A stretch of DNA of 64,000 nucleotides from Novipirellula galeiformis (GTDB lineage Bacteria; Planctomycetota; Planctomycetia; Pirellulales; Pirellulaceae), in NCBI RefSeq assembly GCF_007860095.1, contig NZ_SJPT01000002.1, positions 558,001 to 622,000 of the forward strand, in the 5' to 3' direction. Positions 36,654 to 46,518 of the stretch are shown here, one piece after another. The notes beneath the pieces are model-generated. The model did no database searches, had not been told where the DNA came from, and saw only the letters and a program-made list of their open reading frames with translations. The first letter of the stretch is position 1, and each line of letters opens with the position of its first letter. Both the position numbers and the translations under genes were made by a program.

Positions 36654-37565
36654 CTATCGATTCACTCGGTAGGTGAACTCGATCGTTGATACCCGCCAGG
36701 TATCGGGCTCGAAGGAAACTCGGCGGACTTTTGAATCAACGCTTGAGCCGGCTGCGGTTCCGGCCGCACCCGAAATTCCGAAGGACGCTTGTGATTGAGC
36801 AGATCCTGAACTTGGTGCCGCTCTGCGTTGGGATCCGCCTTGAAATCCTGCGCCAAAGCTGCCCGTGCCACTTGAGCCCCAGGTTCCCGAGTTTCCTCGC
36901 TTCCATGTCCATGGTGACGTTGTTCGTGGTGCATAGTCCCCCCAGTTCCAATTAGAGTTTAGGGTCGCCCTTTCGCGGAATACTCGCACGATAATCTTAC
37001 CAGTTTGACTTTCTGTCCCTTCGCTGGCTGCAACGCTTTGACCTGGCTTACTGACCACAAACTGCTTGACTTGGTTGTCATTGATCCGCCAGCCTTGGAT
37101 CGTCGAACTTTCGTCCGCCGACAGGATATAACCTCGCTTGCGTTCTGAACGCGGCTTGCCGTCCATTGCTGAGAGCCCGTCGACTTCGATGTCGAACATT
37201 CGTCGGCTTCCCTGAGCTTGAAAGCCACGGTTGTTGATGGATGGGTTGGAGATACGAATTTCGTAATTGGTCCCATAGGAGCCGAAGACAACATCGGTTG
37301 GCGAGCGATCGCTTTCGCCGGCAGATCGTTCGGCGATGACCTTTCCATTGACCATAATTTCAATTTTAGGATCGGTGGTAACTGTGGTCTGCCGACGATC
37401 GTGACGTTGGTGATTGCACCAGCAGTTTGCTCTTTGGCAAGGTGTCGACGAATCGTGACCGAGTATCGTGAAATTGGGGTACTGACCGTTGCAGTCGGAA
37501 GCATCAAGGATCATCGCGGTGGCAAAGGCTACGCCGATGGTGATCAAACATCCCAGTTTTGACAT
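36654..37565 (-). CDS. Secreted Gly/Ser/Trp-rich protein of unknown function
   Basis: 303 aa from MSKLGCLITIGVAFATAMIL, a signal peptide; the open extension to 37730 lacks one. The first half has repeated Cys and charged segments (CNGQ, CQRANCWCNHQ) and a beta-rich body (KIEIMVNGKVIAER, RKRGYILSADES). The second half is low complexity, rich in Trp, Gly, Ser, Asn (NWNWGDY, GTWGSSGTGSFGAGFQGG). It resembles in composition the secreted proteins at 48988-49377 and 49484-50380. It closes the minus-strand arm of the protease cluster but is separated from it by 1.2 kb. Confidence 0.7.
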   Translation of the reverse strand: MSKLGCLITIGVAFATAMILDASDCNGQYPNFTILGHDSSTPCQRANCWCNHQRHDRRQTTVTTDPKIEIMVNGKVIAERSAGESDRSPTDVVFGSYGTNYEIRISNPSINNRGFQAQGSRRMFDIEVDGLSAMDGKPRSERKRGYILSADESSTIQGWRINDNQVKQFVVSKPGQSVAASEGTESQTGKIIVRVFRERATLNSNWNWGDYAPRTTSPWTWKRGNSGTWGSSGTGSFGAGFQGGSQRRAAPSSGSAQSQASFGISGAAGTAAGSSVDSKVRRVSFEPDTWRVSTIEFTYRVNR

Positions 37566-38753
37566 GACGAAATCTCCTACGATTCGTGGGTAAGTAAATG
37601 GTTCGATTGAGGCCGAGGCACGGATGTGCGGTGGCTGTTGACACGACGCGTGCGTTGAAAGTCGAGTAAACGTGCATCGAGGTTGTATTTCGATATGGTT
37701 GGACTCCCTAAAAATTGCATCCGCAACCACAACGCGTCGGCTGCTTCAGCGATAGGAACGAACGCTAGCGATGAATCGGACAAGAAAAACATTTCCTATT
37801 GCAATTCATTAATCTGAGGCGGTGACTGCTAGTAGCCTCCGCGACGTGTCTAAGGTCAACGAATCGCGGATCCTGCCAAAGCCCTCCTCATTAGCGGTTG
37901 TGGTCGTCGCCGGGACGAAACACAACTGTTGATACAAGTGCTCGTTCTTCACGAAGACAATCCGGTGAAAACAAGATCCCCCGCATCTGCGTCATTTCCA
38001 GTGATGACAGATTCAGCGGAGGGCTCTCCCTGCAAACGTGGTATTCTCATTTGGCATGCGCTGCATGTTCTCTACCGATATCTGTTCGATAATGTGAATT
38101 GCGAGATCGTCGATCGAAGCCGGTTCTGCGTCGAATACACGGATGGGTCGATGGTCAGCATGCCAGGCCGTTCTCCACGCAGGTCTAGGGTGCGTTCAAC
38201 AATCACGTTGGTATCGGGATTGAATCTGGATGATTCCCTCTTCGCAAGCAAATCAGCGACTGGGTTGACGGCTGAAAATGAATCCCACTTACCATGTGTT
38301 TGAAATGAGGAGTCGACATTGCCATTGCGTGCGTTTGTCTCGCGTTCTGTCGTTCGACCGCCGTCCGTACGGCCCTGATCGCTGGAACCATCAGCAACCA
38401 ATCGCCCCCCAACAAGCAAACCGAACTGAATACCGAATGCATCTGATATTTTGAGAGACTCGGCATTTTTTTCCGAAGCCAAAGAACGACAGAAGGCAGA
38501 GAGTAAATGCGGTGAGGTTCCTAACGAACACCACGGCCATCATCGCAATGGCTCCGATGCGTCCCGCGGTAGCAAGGGGCGTTTTTTGAGATCGCCCATG
38601 GCTGGAAATTTGCAGTGCGTTTCAAGACCTGCTACATCTGCCCGAATGAACTGAGTCCCGCCCCGTCCTCAGGACCATTTGCTACAGGGACCGGATCAGT
38701 CGAATTCGGAGGCCGATTCATTCTTTCGTCTTTTGAGCTTAGAAACTGAGTCG
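37566..38753. other. 1.2-kb intergenic region with one doubtful small gene
   Basis: This stretch separates the Gly/Ser/Trp-rich gene from the trypsin-like gene. The only frame with protein-like composition is at 38072-38482 (minus). A competing plus-strand frame (37929-38303) has none. Nothing else is recognisable, and the gap may hold the promoter of the Gly/Ser/Trp-rich gene. Confidence 0.5.
38072..38482 (-). CDS. Doubtful small hypothetical protein
   Basis: Frame of 136 aa starting MASEKNAESLKISDAFGI. Composition is soluble and mixed, with no signal peptide or motif. Included with low confidence because it is the best frame in a 1.2-kb gap. Confidence 0.25.
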   Translation of the reverse strand: MASEKNAESLKISDAFGIQFGLLVGGRLVADGSSDQGRTDGGRTTERETNARNGNVDSSFQTHGKWDSFSAVNPVADLLAKRESSRFNPDTNVIVERTLDLRGERPGMLTIDPSVYSTQNRLRSTISQFTLSNRYR

Positions 38754-40133
38754 TTAGTCGTTGGAAAAGTGGGCCGAAAGCGATTCCGATAATTTGGGAT
38801 CAGCGTAAAGCGTCGCGTCGATCATTGCTTGGCCTTCACGGGGGTCAATGCGCCAGACTTCGCCCTTCTTCGCGATGCAGAGGTCCGATACGGAGTCACC
38901 GTCGACATCAGTCAAAATCAAGTCGACATTTCCATCATTGTCGGTGTCGTAAAAGGTGCGGACTTGGCCCAATTTGGTAACGGCAAACTCAAAATCCCAT
39001 TGCGATCTTTGCTCGGGATCCTCGACATACTTTTCCTTGAAGGTGCGTTTGGAATCCTGGTCCAAGTCGATCATGTAGCCGGTCGTTGACTTTCCCGGTT
39101 CACTTCCCATCAACCATGTGTCCCAAACATCATCATCGTTGGAGTCGACCAATTCACTAATTTTGGCACCATCGAACGTGCTGGGCACCACGACTTCAGC
39201 TTCCGTTGGTCGATCCTTGATGAACTGAACTAACTCTTCCACGTGAACGTGGTATGAGAACTTGTCGGCCGAATAGTTGGTGTTTTTGTTTCGTGGGATG
39301 CCGAAGGTCACACCGACGACCGCACCATCGCGGTCAAGAATCGGTCCTCCCGAATCGCCGGGGTTGATTGGGCACGTAGACAACAGAACTTTTCGCTGCG
39401 GCAGCGATGTGGCCGCCGGTTTCGCATCTGCATCGGTTTGAACAAGGGAGGCGATCATGGTGTCGATGTGTTCGTTAGGCCACATGCCAACACCGGAGAT
39501 TTCACCACGACGAGCTGTCCATAACATCCCAGATGATGGATGCCCGATGGACGTACAAATGTCGGTCGGCAAAGGCGTTTTGGTTGCGGGCGTGAGCGGT
39601 TCAATGGTGGGGAGGTACTCGGGCTTCTCCGCGAGTTCAAGCAACGCAAGATCCCGTCGTTCATCCGTAGCGTAAACAAACGCGGGATAAGCCTTCTTGT
39701 CCAATTCCATCAAGCCATCATTGAGCCGTCCAAAATGAACCATCACGATGCGACGACCATTGCGGATGAAGATCCCGGCACTGTTGACCACGTGTCGGTT
39801 GGTGACAATCCAGCCGTCCTTACCCATCAGGAACCCCGTTCCATGCCCCGTGTCATCTCGAACCACAACGATCGCCGGCGCACACCTTGCATAGATGTTT
39901 TTCGCGGTCTGTTTCGCCTGGTCTCTGTTGACCTCAGGCTTCCAGGTTTCGTCCGCACCCCGACTTGCACTGGAGAGTTGCGACAGTCCTCCGATTGGCA
40001 CTGCGCGCTGCGACAGTTGAAAATCAGGGACTGGAAGGGGAGACTCGGCGTTCGATCGGTTCCCTGCGGTCACGAGGGTCACCAGCAGGATGATCGCCAG
40101 CGTTTTCCTTAGCCGACATTTGAATTGATTCAT
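38754..40133 (-). CDS. Trypsin/HtrA-like serine protease with Ca-binding-like C-terminus, secreted
   Basis: 459 aa from MNQFKCRLRKTLAIILLVTL (signal peptide). The S1C-type triad is intact: His114 (TNRHVV), Asp161 (ERRDLALLEL) and Ser261 (NPGDSGGP). The usual PDZ domain of HtrA is absent. Instead the C-terminal region (about 305-440) has Asp-rich repeats, DSNDDDVWDTW, DTDNDGNVDL and DVDGDSVSDL, which look like calcium-binding/thrombospondin-type or FG-GAP-like loops. It starts 24 bp after the caspase-like gene ends, on the same strand, and is therefore part of that operon. It probably cleaves envelope or secreted proteins. Confidence 0.9.
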   Translation of the reverse strand: MNQFKCRLRKTLAIILLVTLVTAGNRSNAESPLPVPDFQLSQRAVPIGGLSQLSSASRGADETWKPEVNRDQAKQTAKNIYARCAPAIVVVRDDTGHGTGFLMGKDGWIVTNRHVVNSAGIFIRNGRRIVMVHFGRLNDGLMELDKKAYPAFVYATDERRDLALLELAEKPEYLPTIEPLTPATKTPLPTDICTSIGHPSSGMLWTARRGEISGVGMWPNEHIDTMIASLVQTDADAKPAATSLPQRKVLLSTCPINPGDSGGPILDRDGAVVGVTFGIPRNKNTNYSADKFSYHVHVEELVQFIKDRPTEAEVVVPSTFDGAKISELVDSNDDDVWDTWLMGSEPGKSTTGYMIDLDQDSKRTFKEKYVEDPEQRSQWDFEFAVTKLGQVRTFYDTDNDGNVDLILTDVDGDSVSDLCIAKKGEVWRIDPREGQAMIDATLYADPKLSESLSAHFSND

Positions 40134-40157
40134 GTTTCGGTTTCCCAATTCAGGTAT

Positions 40158-43100
40158 TCACTCATTCTGGTCAACGGCGGGTTTGGCCGAAGCCGACACC
40201 GTTCCAGAAGGTTTCGCTGCGGAGGCGTCTGCCGATTGGACCGTTTCCGTGGCGGCGTCCGTAAATCCGCGTGGCAAGCTGAACGGACACTGGCCGCGCG
40301 CGAGCATAGCTTCGTCTTCTTGTGGATATTTTGCTGCATAGCGATCATCCGCATTGCTATCGCCTAGATCGAGAGAGGGACTCAAGTTCCGAACCGGATC
40401 AATCCATCGCAGATCGATTTGCAACGAATCGGAGGCCTTGCCATCCTGAGCACGTTGCTTGTTTTGAACTAACCAGCGGTTGAGCTGCCCAAGAATTTCA
40501 CCGGGCAAAGTCAATTGTTCTTTGCCATAGCACGCGGCCTGGATGGTGGCGTTGTCGTAAATGCTGGCTAGCGGAAATGCCTTGCTGGTTCCTCGCGGCA
40601 GGTCGAGCAAGAGATAGCATTCATCATCTAGCACGTAAGTCGCAAGGATGGGATGACTCTCTTCGGGCTTCATGTAGCGAGCCCCTGTCGTGGCTTCGGC
40701 TTGGATCTCAAGCAAATCCAGAACGTGTTTGCGTCCAGGAATAGAAATTTTGGCTCGCATCACAGCGTCGTAATAGGGACGTAGATACGCCGTGGACTCA
40801 CTTCGCACCGTGTCACCGTCAAAGTGATAAGAAGCAAGTGCGAGCCTGCAAAAGCTGAGTAGCAAATCGGAGTCTTCCGCGATGGCGAAACGATTCTGTG
40901 TTGCCGAGTGTTCCAGCAATACCCTCGATGCGAATAGCAATATTTCAAGCTGGTCACGGTGCGGGTGTTGCCCTAGCTTGTCGCGTGCCGCCAAGATTGC
41001 ATCCTTAAGAGCGGACGCTGGTTTTTCACAAGGAACTTCGCCGTCCGTACTGCAAGCTTTTTGATCGAGAACAGCAACCATGGGTGTGGTCAATTTCCCC
41101 AGTGCCCAATACAGTCCGGTTGCAATTTTCTCTTTCTCGTCGAGCTCAAACATCGCATCGGCGCGGGCGCACATTTCGATTGCCATTTGCGTGTCTTGGA
41201 TATCGGACGGCATTGCCTGAGCCAGTGCTGTCTTGTAAAGCAGCACGGCTTCCAATTGCCGTCGCTGAACTCCCGCTATCTGGTACACGAGATTTCGTGA
41301 ACGGCGGTAGTCGTCGATTGCTTCCTTCAAGTCGATATAGTCTGGATCCCCGAAGAGGTTGCAGTCGCCAAGCCGTTCCTGGGTATTGATCGAACGAATC
41401 ACGTACATCCGTCGGATCGTGTCAGTAGCGGCGGTTTGAGTCAGGTCGGAGTACGTAGCTTCGACATGGCGGGCCAGCGAGCGATAGTTCTGCGAAGCAT
41501 CGAGCGTGTGGCCACGGAAACGTTGTGCCATCGCGATCCCGTGCAGGTTGTGTAGGTAGGCCAGTTTTGATGCGAAATCCTGAGAGTCATGGAACGCCTT
41601 AAAGGACTTCAGACCGCGAAACGGACGTTGCGCTAGCGGGATGCCATCCGATTCTAGCGCCGGAGGAGGCACCAAGTCCGCATCACTCGCGCTTTCGCCG
41701 TCATCTTCACGTTCGTTTTCAAACAAGCTTGCCAGGATTTGGTTCGACTTCTCAAACGAACCCTTCGCCTCTTGCATCTTCCACTGAATGATCTGGGCCC
41801 AGGCGCGATTGCGATGAACTTGGGCAGCAAAGTAGCTATCCGAAGCAAACGGCTCGGTCAGTTCTAGAGCGCTGAGCAGCAACTGATTTGCACCCTTCCA
41901 GCGGTTGATTCTCAGGTAAGCACTGGCTTCCCGGCAAAGCACCGTCATGCGAAAGACCGCGCCCGCATCCCGTTCCTCGGTCAGCGTCCGTATGCCGGAT
42001 TCCGCCTCACGAAATTTTTCGGCAGCCTCGTAGGCCTTTCCCATCTCCTCTAACAACAATTCGCCATGATCTGCACAGCACAGAGCCGAGGAAATACGAA
42101 ACCTTGTGTTGCCCGTCTTTTTCTGTTCGTCATAGGCGGCTTCCGCCCGACGGTAGGATTCATGAGCGCTGTCGCTTTCCTTGAGTGCATGCTGCATAAT
42201 CGCCAATAGGTGCAGTTCCTCTGGCCGAACGTGAACTGAATTGTTGGGCGCCGAATCCTCGACGGTTGTCATCTGTAGCAACTCATCGCGAATTGTTCGT
42301 AACGCGTCTTGAAACTTATTTGTTCCCTGCGTCGTCATCAATAATTCATAATGTCGCTGTGTCGAGTCGTGATCGGAACCTTTGCCATCGAATGCCTTTT
42401 GCGCCGCAATGCGCAGCGCCACTTCATCAATATGTCGATCGGTGATCGCGGCTCGCGGTAGATCTTGCGCGTCTGCTAATTGGTTCAAAATGAGCGTGCG
42501 AACTCCTGGGATGAACCAAGGCCGCTCATTGAACCACCAGTCACCGTGCCGACTGGTCATCGCATTCAGCATATTGCGGTCACCAGCATTAACTCGGAAT
42601 TTTTCAAACGAGACGCCCGCAGCGGGCCAAAAGGAAAACTCGCCGTCGGTGGTGTCCAGATTGCGACACTCCGGCTTTTGTGTGGCGACGTCGAACGTGG
42701 TTGCAATGTATGAGGCGAGTTTGGTCGTCCCGATGGCGTCCGAGCGTTTGCCATTGGCTGGCAAACGCGTTAGGCCGTCGATAAGTGCAGCGGTAAAGGG
42801 CGAGTGACCTTGATTGTTCTTTCCGGCGTCAAGAGCCACCTGCGTCGCTCGGCAAGATGCCATTGCCTGGAAAGCCGGTTCTCGCAACAGTCCGCGATCG
42901 GCACGATCCTGTACACTTTGCGCCTGGAAATTGTTGTTGAATACGTCGCCGGAATAGCAATGATCCAAAACCAACAGTTTGTGCTTTGCCGGACAATCTT
43001 CCAATCGTCGAACAATTTCTTCAAGTCGCAGATGGCCCGAAACCGGAGATCCAGCGGCGAGGTGAACATCATGGGCCAAAAACGAGGTTCCTCGAACCGA

Positions 43101-43601
43101 CCGCACGCCATGGCCAGAGAAAAACACAAATACGCAGTCCTCCTCATCCACCTCTTCGACATTGCACAACGAGCCAAGAGCGGAGTCGATCGCGGAAAAC
43201 GTTGCGTCCGCCTCGAGCAATTCAATTACGTTTTGCTCTTCGAATGCGTAGTATTCTCGAAGCACCGTCGAGACCTCTTGAGCGTCCTTGACCGCATTGT
43301 TGAGCGATGGAAGAGCCGCAGCGTTCTTCGAAGATAACTCCCGTTCTTCACCACGGTTGGCGTAGTTGACGCCTACGATCAATGCCCATTTCTTTCGATA
43401 AACGGGTGAGAATTTTGTAGGTGCGAGACGGAGGTCTCCACGAGTTTTCAATTGAGGGTCAATCCCTAAGGCTTCCCCTTCAACCGGAGCTGGCCGCGAC
43501 GGAGCAGCATTGATCGCCGGGGCAGGCACGCTGCCATCTTGTGCGTGGACCGAACCGACTAGGCACAGCGTAACGAGAAAAGATAATTTCAGTTGGCCCA
43601 T
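40158..43601 (-). CDS. Secreted caspase-like protease (peptidase C14) with long helical repeat region
   Basis: 1147 aa from MGQLKLSFLVTLCLVGSVHA (signal peptide). The caspase-fold domain is at about 68-330: KKWALIVGVNYA, then FFSGHG with His164 and LDHCYSG with Cys215, the catalytic dyad. Residues ~380-870 are mostly helical and TPR-like, with repeated KAYEAAEKFREAE-type segments. The C-terminus (about 900-1100) is a mixed region with a variable Ala/Ser tail. Fits the caspase-plus-repeat proteins of planctomycetes with many sensors. It follows the kinase gene by 97 bp and precedes the trypsin-like gene by 24 bp. Function is inferred as signal-controlled proteolysis. Confidence 0.9.
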   Translation of the reverse strand: MGQLKLSFLVTLCLVGSVHAQDGSVPAPAINAAPSRPAPVEGEALGIDPQLKTRGDLRLAPTKFSPVYRKKWALIVGVNYANRGEERELSSKNAAALPSLNNAVKDAQEVSTVLREYYAFEEQNVIELLEADATFSAIDSALGSLCNVEEVDEEDCVFVFFSGHGVRSVRGTSFLAHDVHLAAGSPVSGHLRLEEIVRRLEDCPAKHKLLVLDHCYSGDVFNNNFQAQSVQDRADRGLLREPAFQAMASCRATQVALDAGKNNQGHSPFTAALIDGLTRLPANGKRSDAIGTTKLASYIATTFDVATQKPECRNLDTTDGEFSFWPAAGVSFEKFRVNAGDRNMLNAMTSRHGDWWFNERPWFIPGVRTLILNQLADAQDLPRAAITDRHIDEVALRIAAQKAFDGKGSDHDSTQRHYELLMTTQGTNKFQDALRTIRDELLQMTTVEDSAPNNSVHVRPEELHLLAIMQHALKESDSAHESYRRAEAAYDEQKKTGNTRFRISSALCCADHGELLLEEMGKAYEAAEKFREAESGIRTLTEERDAGAVFRMTVLCREASAYLRINRWKGANQLLLSALELTEPFASDSYFAAQVHRNRAWAQIIQWKMQEAKGSFEKSNQILASLFENEREDDGESASDADLVPPPALESDGIPLAQRPFRGLKSFKAFHDSQDFASKLAYLHNLHGIAMAQRFRGHTLDASQNYRSLARHVEATYSDLTQTAATDTIRRMYVIRSINTQERLGDCNLFGDPDYIDLKEAIDDYRRSRNLVYQIAGVQRRQLEAVLLYKTALAQAMPSDIQDTQMAIEMCARADAMFELDEKEKIATGLYWALGKLTTPMVAVLDQKACSTDGEVPCEKPASALKDAILAARDKLGQHPHRDQLEILLFASRVLLEHSATQNRFAIAEDSDLLLSFCRLALASYHFDGDTVRSESTAYLRPYYDAVMRAKISIPGRKHVLDLLEIQAEATTGARYMKPEESHPILATYVLDDECYLLLDLPRGTSKAFPLASIYDNATIQAACYGKEQLTLPGEILGQLNRWLVQNKQRAQDGKASDSLQIDLRWIDPVRNLSPSLDLGDSNADDRYAAKYPQEDEAMLARGQCPFSLPRGFTDAATETVQSADASAAKPSGTVSASAKPAVDQNE

Positions 43602-43698
43602 GATTGAGACCTTCTCGAGGGGAGTTTATTGATCCATCCATGGTGCAACGTATGTATTTAAGTCCGAGCCGGGCACGATGGGTTCCCGGCATTAATCG

Positions 43699-45621
43699 TC
43701 ATTTGTTTCCGTGCGGAAATGCGATGATTTCGATGGTGATCTTGCTCTGCTGTAGATTGGAAATCAGTTCAGACAAATGTGCTTGAACAACGTCAATATT
43801 CCTGTCAGTCGTCACCGGTAACCCAATCGCACGTGTCTCGCCGGCAAGTTGATCAAGTCCGGGAATTCCCGCCTGGGCTATTGATGCGTTTGAGCCGGGG
43901 CGAACGGACCAATCCGAATCGTATCGTTTCCGGAATGATGATACGATTGTCGGCAGCGGAATTATCGGGTTGGCTGAGAAGTTATCGTTGAGGATGGCGC
44001 GGATCACGACGCAATCTTCACCAATTGCTAAGCCGACGATTTCAGTTCCCGGCGCCCCTTCTAAAGGCAGAGACAGGGTGTCTTGGGATGGGTAGCTGAT
44101 CCAAGCGTCAGAGCGGTCTTTTTCGTGCTCGCTGAGCACCTGCAGTTCACCGGTTGGAGCGATGTTAAACAGAACTGCGGCTTGTCCGGTTGGCACGGCA
44201 CCAACGATCCGGATCTTATCCCCCGTGCGCACTTCCGATCCGGCTTCTTGAATCGGCAAGAAGTCACCCCCATCGGATTGAACCAGAACACTGAGGGGTG
44301 CGATTGGCGTTGTCGACAAAGGTTCCGGGCGGGGCAGTATGAAAAACAAAGCGATCATCGAAGCCGCGATTGCTCCGCCACTCCCCCACGGGAACAGGCT
44401 AAGACTCTTACGTTGCGGTGTCGCGATCTTCCGCAGTTCGTCAGCGAGCGACTCGGCATCTCGAAAGCGATTTGCCGGATCCGCTGACATTGCCTGTTTC
44501 GCGATCGCTTGCAGACGAGTGCTTGAACCGGCATCCGCTAAGCTCTGGTGGTCCCATCGACACGCTTGGATGTCGGCAAGGTCGGCAAGACTGGCACCTT
44601 GGTAAGGCGGGTGGCCACAGATCGCCAGATATAGAAGCGAACCAATACCAAAAACGTCCGTCGCCGACGACAAACGCGACGATTCCCCTGATGCCTGCTC
44701 CGGGGACATGAACGGTAGTGTGCCGCGAATGGCGTCGGGATCATCTCCAATGGATTGGTTCGACCGGCTCATACTCGCCAAGCCAAAGTCAATGACGTAG
44801 GGCTTGTCGCTTGCGTCAATCAGAACATTGTCGGGCTTGATGTCTAAGTGCAAAACACCACGCTTGTGGGCATGCCCGATTGCCGTGGAGATTTGGCTCA
44901 CGACATCAGCAATGGTTTCTCGAGAAGGACGTCGTATCGTCACCCACTGCGAAAACGTCATCGCATCGACGTAACGACTGACGATGTAGTGACGGCCCTC
45001 GACTTCCCCTGTGTCAATCACTGGGGCCAAGGCTGGGTGCTCAAGATTTGCCCGAATCACAGCCTCGGCGGCGGCGAATTCGCTGGCTGCCCCTGTCGCG
45101 TCCGGATTTTGTAGCTTGATCACGACATCGCGTCGTAAATTGGGATCGTGCGCTCGGAAAACTGCCGCCTGGGTTCCGGCCCCTATTCGTGCGATTAGCC
45201 GATAACGACCGATATTCTCAAATGGCAGAGATATTATTTTGCTGTCCGGGATGTTGTCGTCCTTATCCAAATCAGCAATTGCATCTTCGATCGCCAGTTG
45301 CCGGCTGATCGCATCAGCATAGGTTCGATGACGAGATAGCAACTCCTCTGTGTCAACGGACTGACCCGCTTGGACGCGAGTAACGTATTCGCCATAGATC
45401 AGATCGACCGCCACTTCTTCTGACGGCGATTGGAGCAACGAAAGATAGTTGTCGGCGGAAAAGGTCACGCCAGCTTCGCAGCGCGAACGCATTTCGTCCC
45501 AGCAAGCTTCGACCCACTCGGCTGACACGCTTGCCGGTTCGGATAGCAGTTTGGCGGCGTCTCGCTCTAGCATGACCTTTTGCTTGTCGTTCGACTCCAT
45601 TTCCTCTGGGGACAGTCTCAT
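43699..45621 (-). CDS. Membrane Ser/Thr protein kinase with extracytoplasmic C-terminal domain
   Basis: 640-aa Hanks-type kinase. N-terminal helical segment (1-130), kinase domain (139-400) with GAGTQAAVF glycine loop, VVIKL Lys169, catalytic loop HLDIKPDN (Asp260, Lys262, Asn265), and DFG at 278-280. Note HLD replaces HRD, so it is not an RD kinase. A transmembrane helix lies at about 413-430 and a 200-residue outside domain follows (TGDKIRIVGAVPTGQAAVLFN...), similar in style to DUF4384 ligand domains. The start ATG overlaps the sigma factor stop (ATGA at 45618-45621), so the two are translated together. It probably senses an envelope signal and phosphorylates a cytoplasmic target. Confidence 0.93.
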   Translation of the reverse strand: MRLSPEEMESNDKQKVMLERDAAKLLSEPASVSAEWVEACWDEMRSRCEAGVTFSADNYLSLLQSPSEEVAVDLIYGEYVTRVQAGQSVDTEELLSRHRTYADAISRQLAIEDAIADLDKDDNIPDSKIISLPFENIGRYRLIARIGAGTQAAVFRAHDPNLRRDVVIKLQNPDATGAASEFAAAEAVIRANLEHPALAPVIDTGEVEGRHYIVSRYVDAMTFSQWVTIRRPSRETIADVVSQISTAIGHAHKRGVLHLDIKPDNVLIDASDKPYVIDFGLASMSRSNQSIGDDPDAIRGTLPFMSPEQASGESSRLSSATDVFGIGSLLYLAICGHPPYQGASLADLADIQACRWDHQSLADAGSSTRLQAIAKQAMSADPANRFRDAESLADELRKIATPQRKSLSLFPWGSGGAIAASMIALFFILPRPEPLSTTPIAPLSVLVQSDGGDFLPIQEAGSEVRTGDKIRIVGAVPTGQAAVLFNIAPTGELQVLSEHEKDRSDAWISYPSQDTLSLPLEGAPGTEIVGLAIGEDCVVIRAILNDNFSANPIIPLPTIVSSFRKRYDSDWSVRPGSNASIAQAGIPGLDQLAGETRAIGLPVTTDRNIDVVQAHLSELISNLQQSKITIEIIAFPHGNK

Positions 45622-46199
45622 GCCATTGCTCCCAATTTGCTTGCCGCATCTTTGATCGCACGCGAAACACGATGTCGCATTGCGTCAGCGGTAGTTCCGG
45701 TACGCGACGCGAGTTCGGCCCAGCCTTCGCCTTGCATTCTGGCTTCCACCAGTTCCCGGTCTTCCTCGGACAAATGGTTACGAAACTGAGCCAGCGTCTC
45801 GTGATCGGCCAAGACGCTGGCTGGGGTGCGGTAGCCGTCGCCGGTTCGCTGCAACGCAATGTCGGCCTCGGCTTCCACGCGGCGAATGTCTCGCTTTCCA
45901 CCTTGGTGGTATCTCGCCTTATCGACCAGTTTGTTCTTTGCCATTGTCATCAGAAGCGCCTTGAGTTGATCCGGAGACTGCGGACAGACAGCCTCTCTCT
46001 GGAGATCAACGAAAAACTTGGCAAAAACGGACTGGCAAATATCAACCGACTCAACTAGCCGCTTCATTCGAGAGGTTTTGAGCCGAAATCGGATGAACCG
46101 ACGGATTTCCGTCTCGAATGATTTGACAATTTGAGCGGCGGCATGCTCATCGGCTGCCTTCAGGCGAGAGATCAGATGGTCGAAGTCCGATGAAGTCAT
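45618..46199 (-). CDS. ECF-type RNA polymerase sigma factor
   Basis: 193-aa group IV sigma factor from MTSSDFDHLISRLKAADE. Region 2 is visible as RFIRFRLKTSRMKRLVESVDICQSVFAKFFVDL (about 35-70) and region 4 as the HTH near EDRELVEARMQGEGWAELASRTG to AMRHRVSRAIKDAASKLG (about 145-185). The frame is open back to 46499, but the methionine at 46199 is the normal start. Planctomycetes have several ECF groups linked to Ser/Thr kinases rather than anti-sigma factors; the coupled kinase fits that. It is expected to transcribe the cluster, possibly including its own promoter. Confidence 0.9.
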   Translation of the reverse strand: MTSSDFDHLISRLKAADEHAAAQIVKSFETEIRRFIRFRLKTSRMKRLVESVDICQSVFAKFFVDLQREAVCPQSPDQLKALLMTMAKNKLVDKARYHQGGKRDIRRVEAEADIALQRTGDGYRTPASVLADHETLAQFRNHLSEEDRELVEARMQGEGWAELASRTGTTADAMRHRVSRAIKDAASKLGAMA

Positions 46200-46518
46200 C
46201 GCAATGCTGGCCGCAAATCTGCCTTGACGGATGGGGATTGAGGCAGTGGCGAAGAAAACAAGAGGACGCCCCCTTCCCCCCCCACGGCGGATTTCCTTTT
46301 TGGTAGTATAGCGTCTCCCCTCGGTGTGACTACACGCATCGCGGGAATTTCGCAGAATTGAAGTTGCCAAATCAACAAGATTCGCACCATCGAGTAGCGA
46401 CCTCGTCGATCGACTGAAAAGTTCACGGAAGTTTTGTCCGGTTACGGATCGGTTTTCGTTCGACTCGATAGTGGTCCATCCAGATCCTTTCCAGTCCACT
46501 TTTCAAAGGAAACAAGTG
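46200..46518. promoter_or_regulatory. Divergent control region of the protease cluster
   Basis: 319 bp between the sigma gene (minus) and the first secreted protein gene (plus). It contains a C-rich run near 46268-46285. It is the only place where promoters for both arms of the 19-kb cluster can be. The sigma factor's own promoter is expected here; no conserved -35/-10 pair could be named without a promoter alignment. Confidence 0.6.
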
